32,851 bases of DNA. Source: Acidobacteriaceae bacterium (GTDB lineage Bacteria; Acidobacteriota; Terriglobia; Bryobacterales; Bryobacteraceae). The DNA is taken from the NCBI GenBank assembly GCA_903970405.1, contig CAJCIT010000215.1, forward strand, positions 1-32,851, written 5' to 3'. The stretch's first letter is position 1, and every line of letters begins with the position of its first letter. Positions 1 through 8,582 of this stretch are shown here, in pieces. The notes under the pieces are model-generated. The model saw only the letters and a list, made by a program, of their open reading frames with translations. It was not told the DNA's origin and ran no database searches. The translations under genes and the position numbers were made by a program.

Positions 1-1077
1 TCCCAGTTGAGCCATCAGCAGGAAGAGCGTGGCTGCAACCGCCTGAACCAACAGTGAGACATAGGGAGTGCCCCAGCGCGGATGAATGCGCCCGAACGCG
101 GCGGGAAGATAGTTGTCGAGCCCGATAGCATACGGCAAACGAGTATTTCCGGCGATCCAGGTGTCGAGCTGGCCCAAGACGGCGACACCGATCAGGGCTG
201 CGAGAAGAATAGCAATCACCGGAGCACCCACGCGCTGCGCGCCGGCGGCGCCGGCTTGGGCCAGGCCCGTCATGGGGCTGATCTCATCTGGCTTTAGCAA
301 CACAAGCAGTGCGGCGGTCATAGTCATATAGAATACTGCCGATGCAACCCCGCTGATGACAGCGGCTCGCGGCAGATCGCGGCGCGGGTTGCGGATCTCG
401 CCGCTCACAATCGGCGCCAGTTCAAGTCCTACAAACGCGAACGCGATCTGAGACCAGAAGTTCACAGTGTCGAGATTCGCTTTCGGCAGCAGAGCGAATC
501 TTGTGGCACTGCCGGAACGCAGACTCGCGATGAGCGCCAACACCCCCAGCACGGCCCCGATGATGAAGGTGGAGCTTCCGCCGAACGCCGAGATCCACTT
601 TGCCACCTTCATCCCGAAAAAATTAGCGGCGAAAGCGGCCCAAAGCAGAGCAAGCGTGATGGGGAGCGCGAATGCCCGGTTATCGGCCAAGCGCGCGCCG
701 AAGCTGCCAAATGCGTAGGCAGTCATGCCGATGCCCGCCAGCAGCAGGGACGGAAAATAGAGAACCGTCGAGATGAAGTAAAACCAGCCGCACAGAAAGG
801 CGTGCCGGTCGCCAAACGCGCGCTTGGTCCAGATGTACATGCCGCCTTCTTCGGGGAATCGCTCAGAGAGGCGCGCGACGACGATGGCCGATGGCAGAAA
901 AAAGAAGAGCGCGGCGATAACCCATAAGACGAATGAACCTGGCCCGGCATGAGCGGCGGCCGCCACCCACCTGAGGCTCACGATGGCGCAGATATCGAAA
1001 AAGACAAGATCTCTCAGCCGCAGTTCGCGGCGCAACGCCGGCGCGGGCTCTTCCCCGGAACCGGTTACGGCCGACAT
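1..1077 (-). CDS. APC-family amino-acid permease (3' end outside window)
   Basis: Inner-membrane amino-acid/polyamine/organocation transporter. The minus-strand frame is open from ATG at 1077 to the window edge (359 codons, no stop), so about 80-130 C-terminal residues are missing relative to the usual 440-500. The translation starts MSAVTGSGEEPAPALRREL and then enters TM1 with LVFFDICAIVSLRW. The segment SERFPEEGGMYIWTKRAFG matches the conserved APC loop after TM2, and at least eight further hydrophobic segments follow. The ATG directly follows a GGAAGGC string, which is too close to be a good ribosome-binding site, so the exact start is only moderately secure. Substrate cannot be told from sequence. 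It reads away from the efflux operon and is separated from it by 338 bp containing a REP-like palindrome. Confidence 0.85.
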   Translation of the reverse strand, partial: MSAVTGSGEEPAPALRRELRLRDLVFFDICAIVSLRWVAAAAHAGPGSFVLWVIAALFFFLPSAIVVARLSERFPEEGGMYIWTKRAFGDRHAFLCGWFYFISTVLYFPSLLLAGIGMTAYAFGSFGARLADNRAFALPITLALLWAAFAANFFGMKVAKWISAFGGSSTFIIGAVLGVLALIASLRSGSATRFALLPKANLDTVNFWSQIAFAFVGLELAPIVSGEIRNPRRDLPRAAVISGVASAVFYMTMTAALLVLLKPDEISPMTGLAQAGAAGAQRVGAPVIAILLAALIGVAVLGQLDTWIAGNTRLPYAIGLDNYLPAAFGRIHPRWGTPYVSLLVQAVAATLFLLMAQLG

Positions 1078-1415
1078 GCCTTCCGACCCGCGACCGTCCG
1101 CCCCCCCTTCTGAACCGCGCGCGTAAGCAAGCGGATAACGGGCAGGTCCTCGCTGCCGCGATCACCCTTCCAAGCCGCGGCCGTCAGAACGTGGGAAAAA
1201 TCATCGAGACGAACAGGCGCGCCAGCGCCTACTGAGCCGCGACCGTCAGGGAGCGACCGCAGTGGTGGTCCTGTTTCACTAACCGGTCGTTCCCTGACGG
1301 TCGCGGCTCGGAAGCGGCGGATCGGAAAGCATTGCCGTCGCGGCTCGGTCCGCGTTGCTAGGTTGACGATACTTGGCGCTGGTTTTGGGATTTCAGAAGT
1401 GTAGCACTCGCGTCC
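1078..1415. other. Gene-free spacer rich in REP-like half-elements
   Basis: No convincing gene. Besides the full palindrome at 1234-1309, degenerate pieces of the same sequence (CCGCGACCGTC, AGCCGCGGCCGTCAG, CCGTCGCGGCTCGG) lie around 1086-1096, 1174-1188 and 1338-1352. The spacer looks like a landing zone for repeated insertions of one palindromic element. The 3' end of the TolC-like gene is at 1416 and the permease start at 1077; no clean promoter was recognised. Confidence 0.6.
1234..1309. repeat. REP-like 76-bp palindromic element, copy 1
   Basis: Two 26-nt arms (1234-1259 and 1284-1309) are reverse complements with one mismatch, a C/T that still pairs as G-U in RNA. They are separated by a 24-nt loop. 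The outer edge reads GAGCCGCGACCGTCAGGGAG. A second copy at 3110-3185 has the same total length and the same loop length. It lies between two genes transcribed on the minus strand. RAYT-type mobilisation is an inference; no transposase is visible. Confidence 0.85.
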
Positions 1416-3089
1416 CTACGGCAACTTGATGCCGTGCGCGTCCAGCGTCCGTCCGGCGCTCTCTTCGAACACGGCTACCGCCTTATTGAAATCGCCACGC
1501 GCCGCCAACAAGCGCCGCCGCGAATCCAGATACTCATTCTGGCGCGTCAGCACCAGGAAGTTCGTCGATTCACCGGTCTTAAACAACCTCGTCTCGCTCT
1601 CCAATTTCTCGCGCGCGGCCTCCACGCTTGCTTCGGCCGCCGTCATCCGCTGCCGCGCCGATTCCAGTGACTGCAACGAATTCCGCACGTCCGCCTGAAT
1701 CAGTTGCCGGGTGCGAGCCTGCTCCAACTCCAGCCGTTTCCCCTCCAGCGTCGATTCGGCCAATTGCGCCTTGGCTGCCCGGTTCCTCACCGTGAAGTCA
1801 AACGTGACGCCGGCCAGCACACTTTGATACTGGCCCGTGAACACCGCGCCCACCGCCTTCCCATAGCCGCCGATCACGGCAGCGGGCAGCGTTCCCGTGC
1901 TCGGCGCCGGCAACTGGGGAATGTTCACAATCCCCGAAATCTGGTTCACTTGTGAATAGAGATCTTCAAACAGCGTGTCGAACGGGTTCGTCGCGTTCGA
2001 CACTGTGCCCGCCAGTCCTTGATTCGTGTAGAGCCCGGTCAGGTTAATCGATGGCAGAATCTGATTTCGGTCCAACTTCCGCTGCAATTCGTTAGCATCG
2101 CGGCGGTAGCGCACATCGCGCAACTCCGGTCTCTGCTTCAGCGCCGAATCCACTGACTCATTCAATTCCGTTCCGCCCTTCGGCGTCAGCAGGCGGTCAT
2201 CCACAGGGTCCAGTTCTTTCATCCAAATCGGATCGGCGCGGTCCGGCAGCAGCAGCGTCTTCAGTTGATTCTCCACCTGCGCCACCACCGTCGCGGCCTG
2301 AATCAACGTGTCGCGGCGGCGCTCCAGTTCGGCGCGTGACGCATACACTTCCACCGGCGCCAGCGTCCCGGCCCGAATCTGCCGTTCGTTCTGCGCCAGT
2401 TGCTCAGCGGCCAACCGCACCGCTTCGGTTTCCACCTGCACATCCTCACGGGCTTCCACCAGGTTCCAATAGGCCTGCGCCACCTGGGTGGCAATATCGA
2501 TCACCTTCTCTTCAAAAACAACTTCGCTCGACGACGCCTGTTTCCGCCGGATCAGAATTTCCGTTCGATCGGGATCGGTGGAGCGATTCCGAAGCAGTGG
2601 AACGGATACATTCAGCGCCAGTGACGACGTGTAATAAGACGAGAGCGAATTAAATGGATTATTCGAGCTGAGCCGGGCGTTATCGAACTCCAGGCCGAAG
2701 GAGGCGCCGGTACCTGGGATGCGCTGCTGATACGAAAAATTCTGGCGCAGGAAGTGCTCGGCCAAGTCCCCGTTGGCGCCTTGCAGAATTGACGCGGTGG
2801 GCGTGTTCCGTGTTTCGAGTTCGGGCCGCCAATGGAAGCGCCCATCGAAGGCGCCCTTTGCCGCGCGAACCGCTTCCCGGGCCGAATCCACTTGCGTCTT
2901 CTGAATAGAGACGTCCAGATTATTGGCCACCGCCATCTGAATGGCATCCTCAAGCAGCAACGTCTGCCGGCCGCCTGTAATGCCAATTCGAGTGGGCGGT
3001 GTCACTCGCTCGGTTTGGCTGTCGGAGCCCGCCGTTTGTGCTGTTGCCGCCACCGCGCACACCAGGAGCGCGAATATTAGTCGCATCAT
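1416..3089 (-). CDS. TolC-family outer-membrane efflux protein
   Basis: Outer-membrane channel of a tripartite RND efflux pump. The protein is 557 aa with an N-terminal signal peptide (MMRLIFALLVCAVAATAQ). It has two OEP-type halves rich in long helices, for example residues starting LLEDAIQMAVANNLDVSIQKTQVDSAREAV and, late in the protein, LEQARTRQLIQADVRNSLQSLESARQRM. Length is somewhat above the usual 450-500 because of an insertion near the middle (…LFEDLYSQVNQISGIVNIPQLPAPSTG…). A second ATG follows the first immediately; a GAGAG motif about 9 nt upstream serves either. It is the last gene of the tetR-adaptor-RND-channel operon, separated from the RND gene by 135 bp that hold a REP-like palindrome. 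Confidence 0.9.
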   Translation of the reverse strand: MMRLIFALLVCAVAATAQTAGSDSQTERVTPPTRIGITGGRQTLLLEDAIQMAVANNLDVSIQKTQVDSAREAVRAAKGAFDGRFHWRPELETRNTPTASILQGANGDLAEHFLRQNFSYQQRIPGTGASFGLEFDNARLSSNNPFNSLSSYYTSSLALNVSVPLLRNRSTDPDRTEILIRRKQASSSEVVFEEKVIDIATQVAQAYWNLVEAREDVQVETEAVRLAAEQLAQNERQIRAGTLAPVEVYASRAELERRRDTLIQAATVVAQVENQLKTLLLPDRADPIWMKELDPVDDRLLTPKGGTELNESVDSALKQRPELRDVRYRRDANELQRKLDRNQILPSINLTGLYTNQGLAGTVSNATNPFDTLFEDLYSQVNQISGIVNIPQLPAPSTGTLPAAVIGGYGKAVGAVFTGQYQSVLAGVTFDFTVRNRAAKAQLAESTLEGKRLELEQARTRQLIQADVRNSLQSLESARQRMTAAEASVEAAREKLESETRLFKTGESTNFLVLTRQNEYLDSRRRLLAARGDFNKAVAVFEESAGRTLDAHGIKLP

Positions 3090-3109
3090 ATAGTTTTCTC
3101 TCGCTGACT

Positions 3110-3185
3110 GAGCCGCGACCGTCAGGTAGCGACCGGTTGGCGGGACACGAACAATGCCGCGGTCGCTCCCTGACGGTCGCGGCTC
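3110..3185. repeat. REP-like 76-bp palindromic element, copy 2
   Basis: Arms at 3110-3135 and 3160-3185 are near-perfect reverse complements (one mismatch), with a 24-nt loop. The arms match those of the copy at 1234-1309. The loop resembles the reverse complement of the other loop (about 14 of 24 positions), so the two copies lie in opposite orientation. It sits inside the efflux operon between the RND gene end and the TolC-like gene start, where an RNA hairpin could cause polarity or protect the upstream mRNA from 3' exonucleases. Confidence 0.85.
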
Positions 3186-3224
3186 GGAAGCGTTGCGGTC
3201 ATCGCGGCATAACGGCCGCTACAC

Positions 3225-6200
3225 TTACCGCGGTACTGTTTCTTCCACTAACTCCGTCTCGACGACGGGCCGCTCCGTTTGCCGCCTTCGGAACAGCCAC
3301 TTGCGATGGACCAAGTCATCGAACACCGAGTACAGCACCGGCGTCACCAACAGCGTCAGCAGAAGACACAACGTCTGCCCGCCGATCACCACAATCGCCA
3401 CCGTTCTCCGCGACTCGGAGCCCGCACCCGACCCCAGTAACAGCGGGATCATACCGGCCACCAACGCCGCCGTGGTCATCAAGATAGGCCGCAGCCGGTC
3501 TTCGCAGCCGCGAATAATTGCCGCCAGCCTCGGCGATCCTTCCCGCCGCAATGCCTTGATCCGGTCGATCTGTAGGATCGAGTTTTTCTTTACGATGCCG
3601 AACAGCACCAGAATCCCGAGCGACGTGTAAATCAGCGAGAAGTTCCGGTGCGTAATCAATAGCGAAAGCAGCGCAAACGGAATGGAGAGCGGAAGAGAGA
3701 TCAAAATTGTTACTGGATCGACGAAGCTTTCAAACTGCGCCGCCAAAATCATGTACATGAAGATCAGCGACAGCAGAAACGCGAAGACGAAACCCGACGC
3801 GGCGCGTCCGAACTCCTTGCTGGCGCCGATCAGCCCCGTGCTGTAATCCGTCGACAGGTTCATATCCTTCACCGTCTGTTCCAGCACCGGCAACACGTTG
3901 CTGAGCGCCTGCCCTTGCACAATGTTTCCGCTAATCAAGATCTGGCGCTGGCGGTTGAACCGTTCAATCTTCGTCGGTCCCGTGGATTGCACCAGCTCCG
4001 CCACGTTGCTCAATGGCACATTGCCCAACCGGCTCGACGGCACATAGAGCTTCGACAGCGCATCGGGCGAGTTGCGAAAGTTCTCGTCGACGCGCAGTTG
4101 GACGTCATAGCGGTCGTCACCCTCGCGATAGTAGGTTACTTGCGGATCGCCGCCCACCAGGGTCCTCATGCCGTTCGCAATCGAATCCACGTTGACTCCC
4201 AGGTCCGAAGCCTTGTCGCGCTTGACCATCACGCGCACTTCCGGCTTGCCGGATTCATAAGAAGTGTCCAGATCCACCACGCCGGGCATTTGCGCCAGCC
4301 GCTTCTTCACCTGCTGCGCATACTTATCAAGCTTGTCGAGGTCCGGTCCGCGAATGTAGAACTGCAAGTCCCACGCTTGGCCCACGCCTTGGATCACGGC
4401 CGGCGGAGATACCGCAATGGTCAGATCCCGGTACCGCGACATGCGGTCTCTGGCCATGTTCATGATGGCTGCCTGTCCCAACTGCCGGGCGTCCATGGGA
4501 ACCAGTTCAACCAGAATGGAACCGCGGTCCACCTGCCGGTTCAAGTCTGACCCGATGGTCATCAACAGGTTCTTGACGCCGGGCAGCGTTTGTAAGTCGG
4601 CCTGCACCTGCTTAAGCACTGTTTCCGTGCCGCTCAGAGCGGAACCCGGCGGCATGCGCACTGAGACCTCGAATTCACTCTGGTCGTCAAGGGGAATAAA
4701 CGTGACGCCCACTTTCATGAAGAACATGGAGGCCAGAGTAAGTACTGCCGCCAGCATAATCACCCAGCGGTGCGCCATTGACCACCCGAGCATCACGCGA
4801 TACGGCCGATCCACTACGCGGAACAGCCAGGAGTCTTTTGTTCCGTGCCGGTCGTCCTTCTTTTTCACCTTCAGAAATTTTGACGAGAGCATCGGCGTCA
4901 ACGTGAAGCTGACCAGCAGCGACACCATGATGGCGAATGCGGCAGTGAATCCGAAGCTCGACATGAACTTCCCGACAATCCCCTGCATCAGCGCAACGGG
5001 AATAAAGATCACAACCAGGCTGAGCGTTGTGGCGAGCACGGCCAGTCCGATTTCGCGCGTGCCGGAAAGCGCCGCCTCATAGGCTGTCATTCCCTTTTCC
5101 TCGGCATTCCGGTAAATGTTCTCAAGCACGACGATGGCATCGTCAATCACAATGCCCACCATCAGCACCAGCGCCAGCATCGTCATCTGGTTCAGCGTGA
5201 AGCCCATGTACTGCATCAGCGTGTACGTGGAGACGATGGACGTGGGAATGGCTACCGCCGCGATCAGCGTGGAACGCCAGTCCCTGAGAAACAGGAACAC
5301 GATGATGGCGGCGAAGATGCCGCCTAGCACCAGATGCTCCTGCACGGCGTGGAACGACTCGGTGATGAACGTGCTCTCATCGCGAGTGTAGGTGACCTTC
5401 AGGTCCGGCGGCAACTCGCGTTCGATCTCGGCGATGCGGGCCTTCACGTTATCGATCACGTCGACCGTGTTTGTACCCGATTGCTTTCGAATTTCCAGCA
5501 CCACGGCCGGCTTCCCGTCCAACTGCGCTTCGCTCCGCGGCTCTTCGTAACTGTCCGTCACAGCCCCGATGTCGCTCAGTCGGATGGGGCGGCCATCCAC
5601 GTTCGCGACGATAATCCGATTGAAATCGTCAGGCCTTTCCACGCGGCCCATCGTTCTTACCGACAGTTCACGGCTTCCCTGTTCGATGCGGCCGCCGGGA
5701 GTTTCAACATTCTGCTGCGCCAGCGCCATCCGGACCTGATCGATATTCAGGCTGTACGAGTAGAGTTTTTGACCGTCCACGGAGACTTGAATCTGCCGCT
5801 TGCGCTCACCCACGAAGCGCACCTGGCCCACGCCGGCGATGGATTCGATGTTCTTCTTGATCCGGTCATCCACAATCTTCGTCGTCTCACGCAGGTCGCG
5901 GGGCGAGGAAACAACCACATTGATGATAGGCGAAGAATCGGTGGCCAGCTTCTCAATCACCGGCGCATCGGCGTCCTTCGGGAGCGAGCTCAGAACGGTC
6001 GAAATCTTATCGCGCACTTCCTGCGCCGCAATATCGGGGTCCTTCTCCAGCACAAACTGGACGATCAACTGCGAGATCCCCTCTGACGATATCGATTGCA
6101 ATTCGTCAATTCCGCTCACCGTGTTCACGGCCTCTTCGAGACGTTTCGAGACTTGCGTCTCCACCTCTTCCGGGGACGCGCCCCGCAGCGTGGTGGTCAC

Positions 6201-6341
6201 CGTGACGGTTGGGAAATCTATCTTCGGGAAAAGATCCACGCCCAGGCGCGTGTAGGAGGCAATGCCCAACACCAGCAGGGCCATGATAAGCATGGTGGCG
6301 AAGACGGGCCGTTTAATGCAGATTTCAGCAAGCTTCTGCAT
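3225..6341 (-). CDS. RND multidrug efflux transporter (AcrB/MdtB type)
   Basis: Proton-driven inner-membrane pump of a tripartite export system. The start is taken at ATG 6341 (MQKLAEICIKRPVFATML), giving 1038 aa, typical for the family. An in-frame ATG at 6374 would overlap the adaptor gene by about 30 nt and add a non-family leader. Seen in the sequence: N-terminal TM1, the SGIDELQSISSEG porter-domain segment, the TM4 motif LVLMVGIVIDDAIVVLENIYR with the paired aspartates of the proton relay, and FGIVKKNSILQIDRI carrying the conserved TM10 lysine. The adaptor stop lies 4 nt upstream, so the genes are cotranscribed and probably coupled. The substrate is unknown; the family exports lipophilic drugs, dyes and detergents. 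Confidence 0.93.
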   Translation of the reverse strand: MQKLAEICIKRPVFATMLIMALLVLGIASYTRLGVDLFPKIDFPTVTVTTTLRGASPEEVETQVSKRLEEAVNTVSGIDELQSISSEGISQLIVQFVLEKDPDIAAQEVRDKISTVLSSLPKDADAPVIEKLATDSSPIINVVVSSPRDLRETTKIVDDRIKKNIESIAGVGQVRFVGERKRQIQVSVDGQKLYSYSLNIDQVRMALAQQNVETPGGRIEQGSRELSVRTMGRVERPDDFNRIIVANVDGRPIRLSDIGAVTDSYEEPRSEAQLDGKPAVVLEIRKQSGTNTVDVIDNVKARIAEIERELPPDLKVTYTRDESTFITESFHAVQEHLVLGGIFAAIIVFLFLRDWRSTLIAAVAIPTSIVSTYTLMQYMGFTLNQMTMLALVLMVGIVIDDAIVVLENIYRNAEEKGMTAYEAALSGTREIGLAVLATTLSLVVIFIPVALMQGIVGKFMSSFGFTAAFAIMVSLLVSFTLTPMLSSKFLKVKKKDDRHGTKDSWLFRVVDRPYRVMLGWSMAHRWVIMLAAVLTLASMFFMKVGVTFIPLDDQSEFEVSVRMPPGSALSGTETVLKQVQADLQTLPGVKNLLMTIGSDLNRQVDRGSILVELVPMDARQLGQAAIMNMARDRMSRYRDLTIAVSPPAVIQGVGQAWDLQFYIRGPDLDKLDKYAQQVKKRLAQMPGVVDLDTSYESGKPEVRVMVKRDKASDLGVNVDSIANGMRTLVGGDPQVTYYREGDDRYDVQLRVDENFRNSPDALSKLYVPSSRLGNVPLSNVAELVQSTGPTKIERFNRQRQILISGNIVQGQALSNVLPVLEQTVKDMNLSTDYSTGLIGASKEFGRAASGFVFAFLLSLIFMYMILAAQFESFVDPVTILISLPLSIPFALLSLLITHRNFSLIYTSLGILVLFGIVKKNSILQIDRIKALRREGSPRLAAIIRGCEDRLRPILMTTAALVAGMIPLLLGSGAGSESRRTVAIVVIGGQTLCLLLTLLVTPVLYSVFDDLVHRKWLFRRRQTERPVVETELVEETVPR

Positions 6342-6345
6342 CGTC

Positions 6346-7539
6346 TTAGCCCCGGGCGCCCACCGCGGCGCCATCGATCAGCATCGGCAGGTTGGTGATG
6401 GCAACCTTGTCGCCGGGTTTCAAGCCGCCGCCCGGAACCTCTACGAACCCGTCCGTCCTGGTTGGCGCTCCCAGCCTGATCTCGTGCGCCTTGCCGTCTC
6501 GCACTACAAAAATCTTGGTGAGCCCGGCCAGCGAGTACACAGCCTGTTCCGGAACCACGGTCACCTGCGCGCCGGGCTCTGTCACCAGCTTCACTTGCAC
6601 AAACATGCCCGGACGCAGCCGCGCATCGCTGCCTTCCATGCGCGCTTCCACCATCAGCATTCTGGACTTCGCATCGAGCGTGGGATTCAACTGCCGTACC
6701 GTTGCCTTAAACGTCAAGCCCGGCGCGGCATCGGTGGTAAAGATGAGCGAGGAACCCGGCTTCACCCGATCGCTGGCCGCCTCCGGCAGCTCCGCCCGAA
6801 GCCGCAGCGGCGTGGTCTTCACCAGCGTGACCAGCGCCGTGTTCTCCTTCGTGTACTGCCCCGGGGAGACCAGCTTCTCCGCCACTGCTCCATCGAAGGG
6901 CGCGCGCACGCTGCAATCGTCGATCCGCTTCTGCGCAATCTCAACATCGGCCTTGAGTCCGGCGATGTTCGCCCACACGGTGCGCATTTCATTCTGGGTC
7001 GCTTCGAACGCCGCTTCCCGCGCATGCCATGCCTTTTCAAGTTCGGTAAAACGCTCGGCTGAGATGTCGCCGGTCTTCACCAGCTTTGCCGCGCTCTCAT
7101 ACTTGAACTTGGCGTCTTCCATCTGGGCCCGCGCCTGCTTCATCCCCGGAGTGTCAGCCGGCGAGGCTTCCGATCCTGGGTCCAGACCCAGTTGCGCTCG
7201 CGCTTGGGCCAACGCCGCCCGGCTGCGGTCCAGTTGAAACCGGTATTCCGTGGTGTCCAGTTGCGCCACCACTTGGCCCTTCTTCACCGATTGGCCAAAG
7301 TCGAAATAGAGGGTCCGCACGCGGCCCGCCACTTCCGAACTCAGCGAGACGCTTTCATCGGCCACCAACGAACCGGTCACCGAAATGGCACGGTCAACGC
7401 GGCGGAATTCCACCGGCGCGGTTTTCACTTCAATCGCCGCCGGGGCCCGCTGCGCTTTCACTTCCGCCTTCGTCCTTGTGCAGGCCTGCGTCAGCAGGGC
7501 GCCGAGAACCAACAGAATCGGTCCGGAAAAACGTCTCAT
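6346..7539 (-). CDS. RND efflux periplasmic adaptor (HlyD/AcrA family)
   Basis: Membrane-fusion protein of 397 aa that bridges pump and outer-membrane channel. The N-terminus MRRFSGPILLVLGALLTQAC resembles a lipoprotein signal, although the residues before the Cys (TQA) are not a perfect lipobox. Order of parts: first lipoyl half (SLSSEVAGRVRTLYFDFGQSVKKGQ), a helical hairpin rich in Ala/Glu/Lys, second lipoyl half (VRAPFDGAVAEKLVSPGQY), then a beta-barrel and membrane-proximal domain (LRPGMFVQVKL, VVPEQAV). The ATG overlaps the tetR stop by 4 nt (ATGA), and the RND start follows 4 nt after the stop, so it lies between the two in one transcript. Confidence 0.92.
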   Translation of the reverse strand: MRRFSGPILLVLGALLTQACTRTKAEVKAQRAPAAIEVKTAPVEFRRVDRAISVTGSLVADESVSLSSEVAGRVRTLYFDFGQSVKKGQVVAQLDTTEYRFQLDRSRAALAQARAQLGLDPGSEASPADTPGMKQARAQMEDAKFKYESAAKLVKTGDISAERFTELEKAWHAREAAFEATQNEMRTVWANIAGLKADVEIAQKRIDDCSVRAPFDGAVAEKLVSPGQYTKENTALVTLVKTTPLRLRAELPEAASDRVKPGSSLIFTTDAAPGLTFKATVRQLNPTLDAKSRMLMVEARMEGSDARLRPGMFVQVKLVTEPGAQVTVVPEQAVYSLAGLTKIFVVRDGKAHEIRLGAPTRTDGFVEVPGGGLKPGDKVAITNLPMLIDGAAVGARG

Positions 7540-8168
7540 TTCGCGCGAACTCCGTTGAGGAACATCGAGACAACTTCGGCCAGGAAGACGTCTTTCGGGG
7601 GCAAAACGTCATCTTTGAACTCACAGATCACCGACCATAAGGCGTAGTCGCCCACGCTGCCCACAAACAGCTTCGCCGCCACCATCGGATGGACACTCCG
7701 AAAGCGCCCTTCTTCAATCCGCTGTTGAATGAAGGTGCTCATCAATCCCATAAACTCCTTGCTCATCCGCTCAAAAAAGAGCGCGGCGAGCTCATGCCTT
7801 TCAAGCGCGCTGAAGTGCAGAAGCCGGATGAACGCCGGGTTTGCCTGGTAGAAGGCCACAATCAACTGGGCCACTGCGGTGAAGAACGCTTCGTCATCCC
7901 CTTCGTTGGCCACGGCGAACAGACAGGAGGTGAAGCGGTCCACGTCGCGATGTGAAACCGTGTCGATGATGGCGCTGTAGAGCTCCTGTTTGGTGGCGAA
8001 ATGCTGGTAGATCACGGGTTCGCTGACGCCGCACGCCGACGCCAGCTCGCGGGTGGTGGTGCCGCGAAAGCCGCGTTCAGAGAACAACTGCATCGCGGTC
8101 TCGATGATGGCTTGGCGCCGCTCCTGGCTCGAAAGCCGTTGATTTCCAGTGGTCAGAGTTTCGCTCAT
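7536..8168 (-). CDS. TetR/AcrR-family repressor of the efflux operon
   Basis: DNA-binding repressor of 210 aa. The N-terminal HTH (TTRELASACGVSEPVIYQHFATKQELYSAI) matches the TetR signature, followed by a divergent ligand-binding helical domain ending …KDVFLAEVVSMFLNGVRAK. The start at ATG 8168 (MSETLTTGNQRLSSQERRQ) gives a normal family N-terminus. The frame stays open to 8300, but the extra 44 residues would be encoded by a 15-bp tandem repeat (LVDTK/FVFAR/LASAR/LVSAM), which is better read as operator DNA. It is the first gene of the operon and its stop overlaps the adaptor start by 4 nt. Autoregulation is inferred from the dyads directly upstream. Confidence 0.9.
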   Translation of the reverse strand: MSETLTTGNQRLSSQERRQAIIETAMQLFSERGFRGTTTRELASACGVSEPVIYQHFATKQELYSAIIDTVSHRDVDRFTSCLFAVANEGDDEAFFTAVAQLIVAFYQANPAFIRLLHFSALERHELAALFFERMSKEFMGLMSTFIQQRIEEGRFRSVHPMVAAKLFVGSVGDYALWSVICEFKDDVLPPKDVFLAEVVSMFLNGVRAK

Positions 8169-8227
8169 AGCAGACACTAACCTAGCAGACGCTAGCCTAG
8201 CAAACACAAACTTAGTATCCACTAACT
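8168..8227 (-). promoter_or_regulatory. Four tandem 15-bp dyads: probable TetR operator array
   Basis: Four consecutive 15-bp units (8168-8182, 8183-8197, 8198-8212, 8213-8227) read on the minus strand as GGTTAGTGTCTGCTA and variants. Each holds an imperfect 5-4-5 inverted repeat. The clearest are TTAGT-GGAT-ACTAA at the upstream end and CTAGC-GTCT-GCTAG in the second unit. A possible promoter overlaps the array: TTGCTC, 17 nt, GATACT, with the -10 inside the upstream dyad. The array ends at the tetR start codon. Occupancy by the TetR protein would block transcription of the whole efflux operon. Confidence 0.65.
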
Positions 8228-8320
8228 TGGTGGCGCGAGCAAGCATTTTCTTCGTCCGCAGCGACATTTCTTTCGAAGGGGAGCCACTTTGGCCGGCCAT
8301 GAGCCAGACGCCCCTTGCCT

Positions 8321-8366
8321 AAAGGGGTCTGTCCCTTTTCCGGGGAAGTTATTGAGACAACAGGGC
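8321..8366 (+). repeat. Direct repeat, copy 1, with AAAGGG...CCCTTT dyad
   Basis: Starts AAAGGGGTCTGTCCCTTTTC and continues with ...AAGTTATTGAGACAACAGGGC. The first 19 bases form a short dyad (AAAGGG, 6 nt, CCCTTT). Copy 2 at 8537-8582 matches for about 46 bp with scattered differences. Confidence 0.6.
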
Positions 8367-8536
8367 TTTAGCTGTTAAGGCGGATCATCGCAATGGCGCG
8401 TTTATGGGGTCTCGTTCGAGAGCGCACCAACGAATCTCGGCCCATCTTGCGGCACCGCTTCCGCAGGCCCGGCTTCGATGCGGCGCAAGAGCGCTTGCAA
8501 CCCTCCCCCAGCAAATAGGTGTACCGTTTCTCGCCG

Positions 8537-8582
8537 AAAGGGGTCTGTCCTTTTCCTGCGAAAGTGTTGAGGCGAAGAGGCC
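8537..8582 (+). repeat. Direct repeat, copy 2
   Basis: AAAGGGGTCTGTCC then TTTTCCTGCGAAAGTG and TTGAGGCGAAGAGGCC. It aligns with 8321-8366 with one deleted C and several substitutions, in the same orientation 216 bp away. Confidence 0.55.

Noticed and set aside
863..1165. 100-aa minus-strand ORF at the left side
   Set aside because: Arg-rich shadow of the permease gene in another frame.
6342..6374. Upstream in-frame ATG of the RND gene
   Set aside because: It lies inside the adaptor gene and adds MAPRWAPGAKT, not found in the family; ATG 6341 gives the normal start.
8169..8300. N-terminal extension of TetR by 44 residues
   Set aside because: Encoded largely by the 15-bp operator-like repeat and unlike TetR proteins; ATG 8168 gives a normal length.
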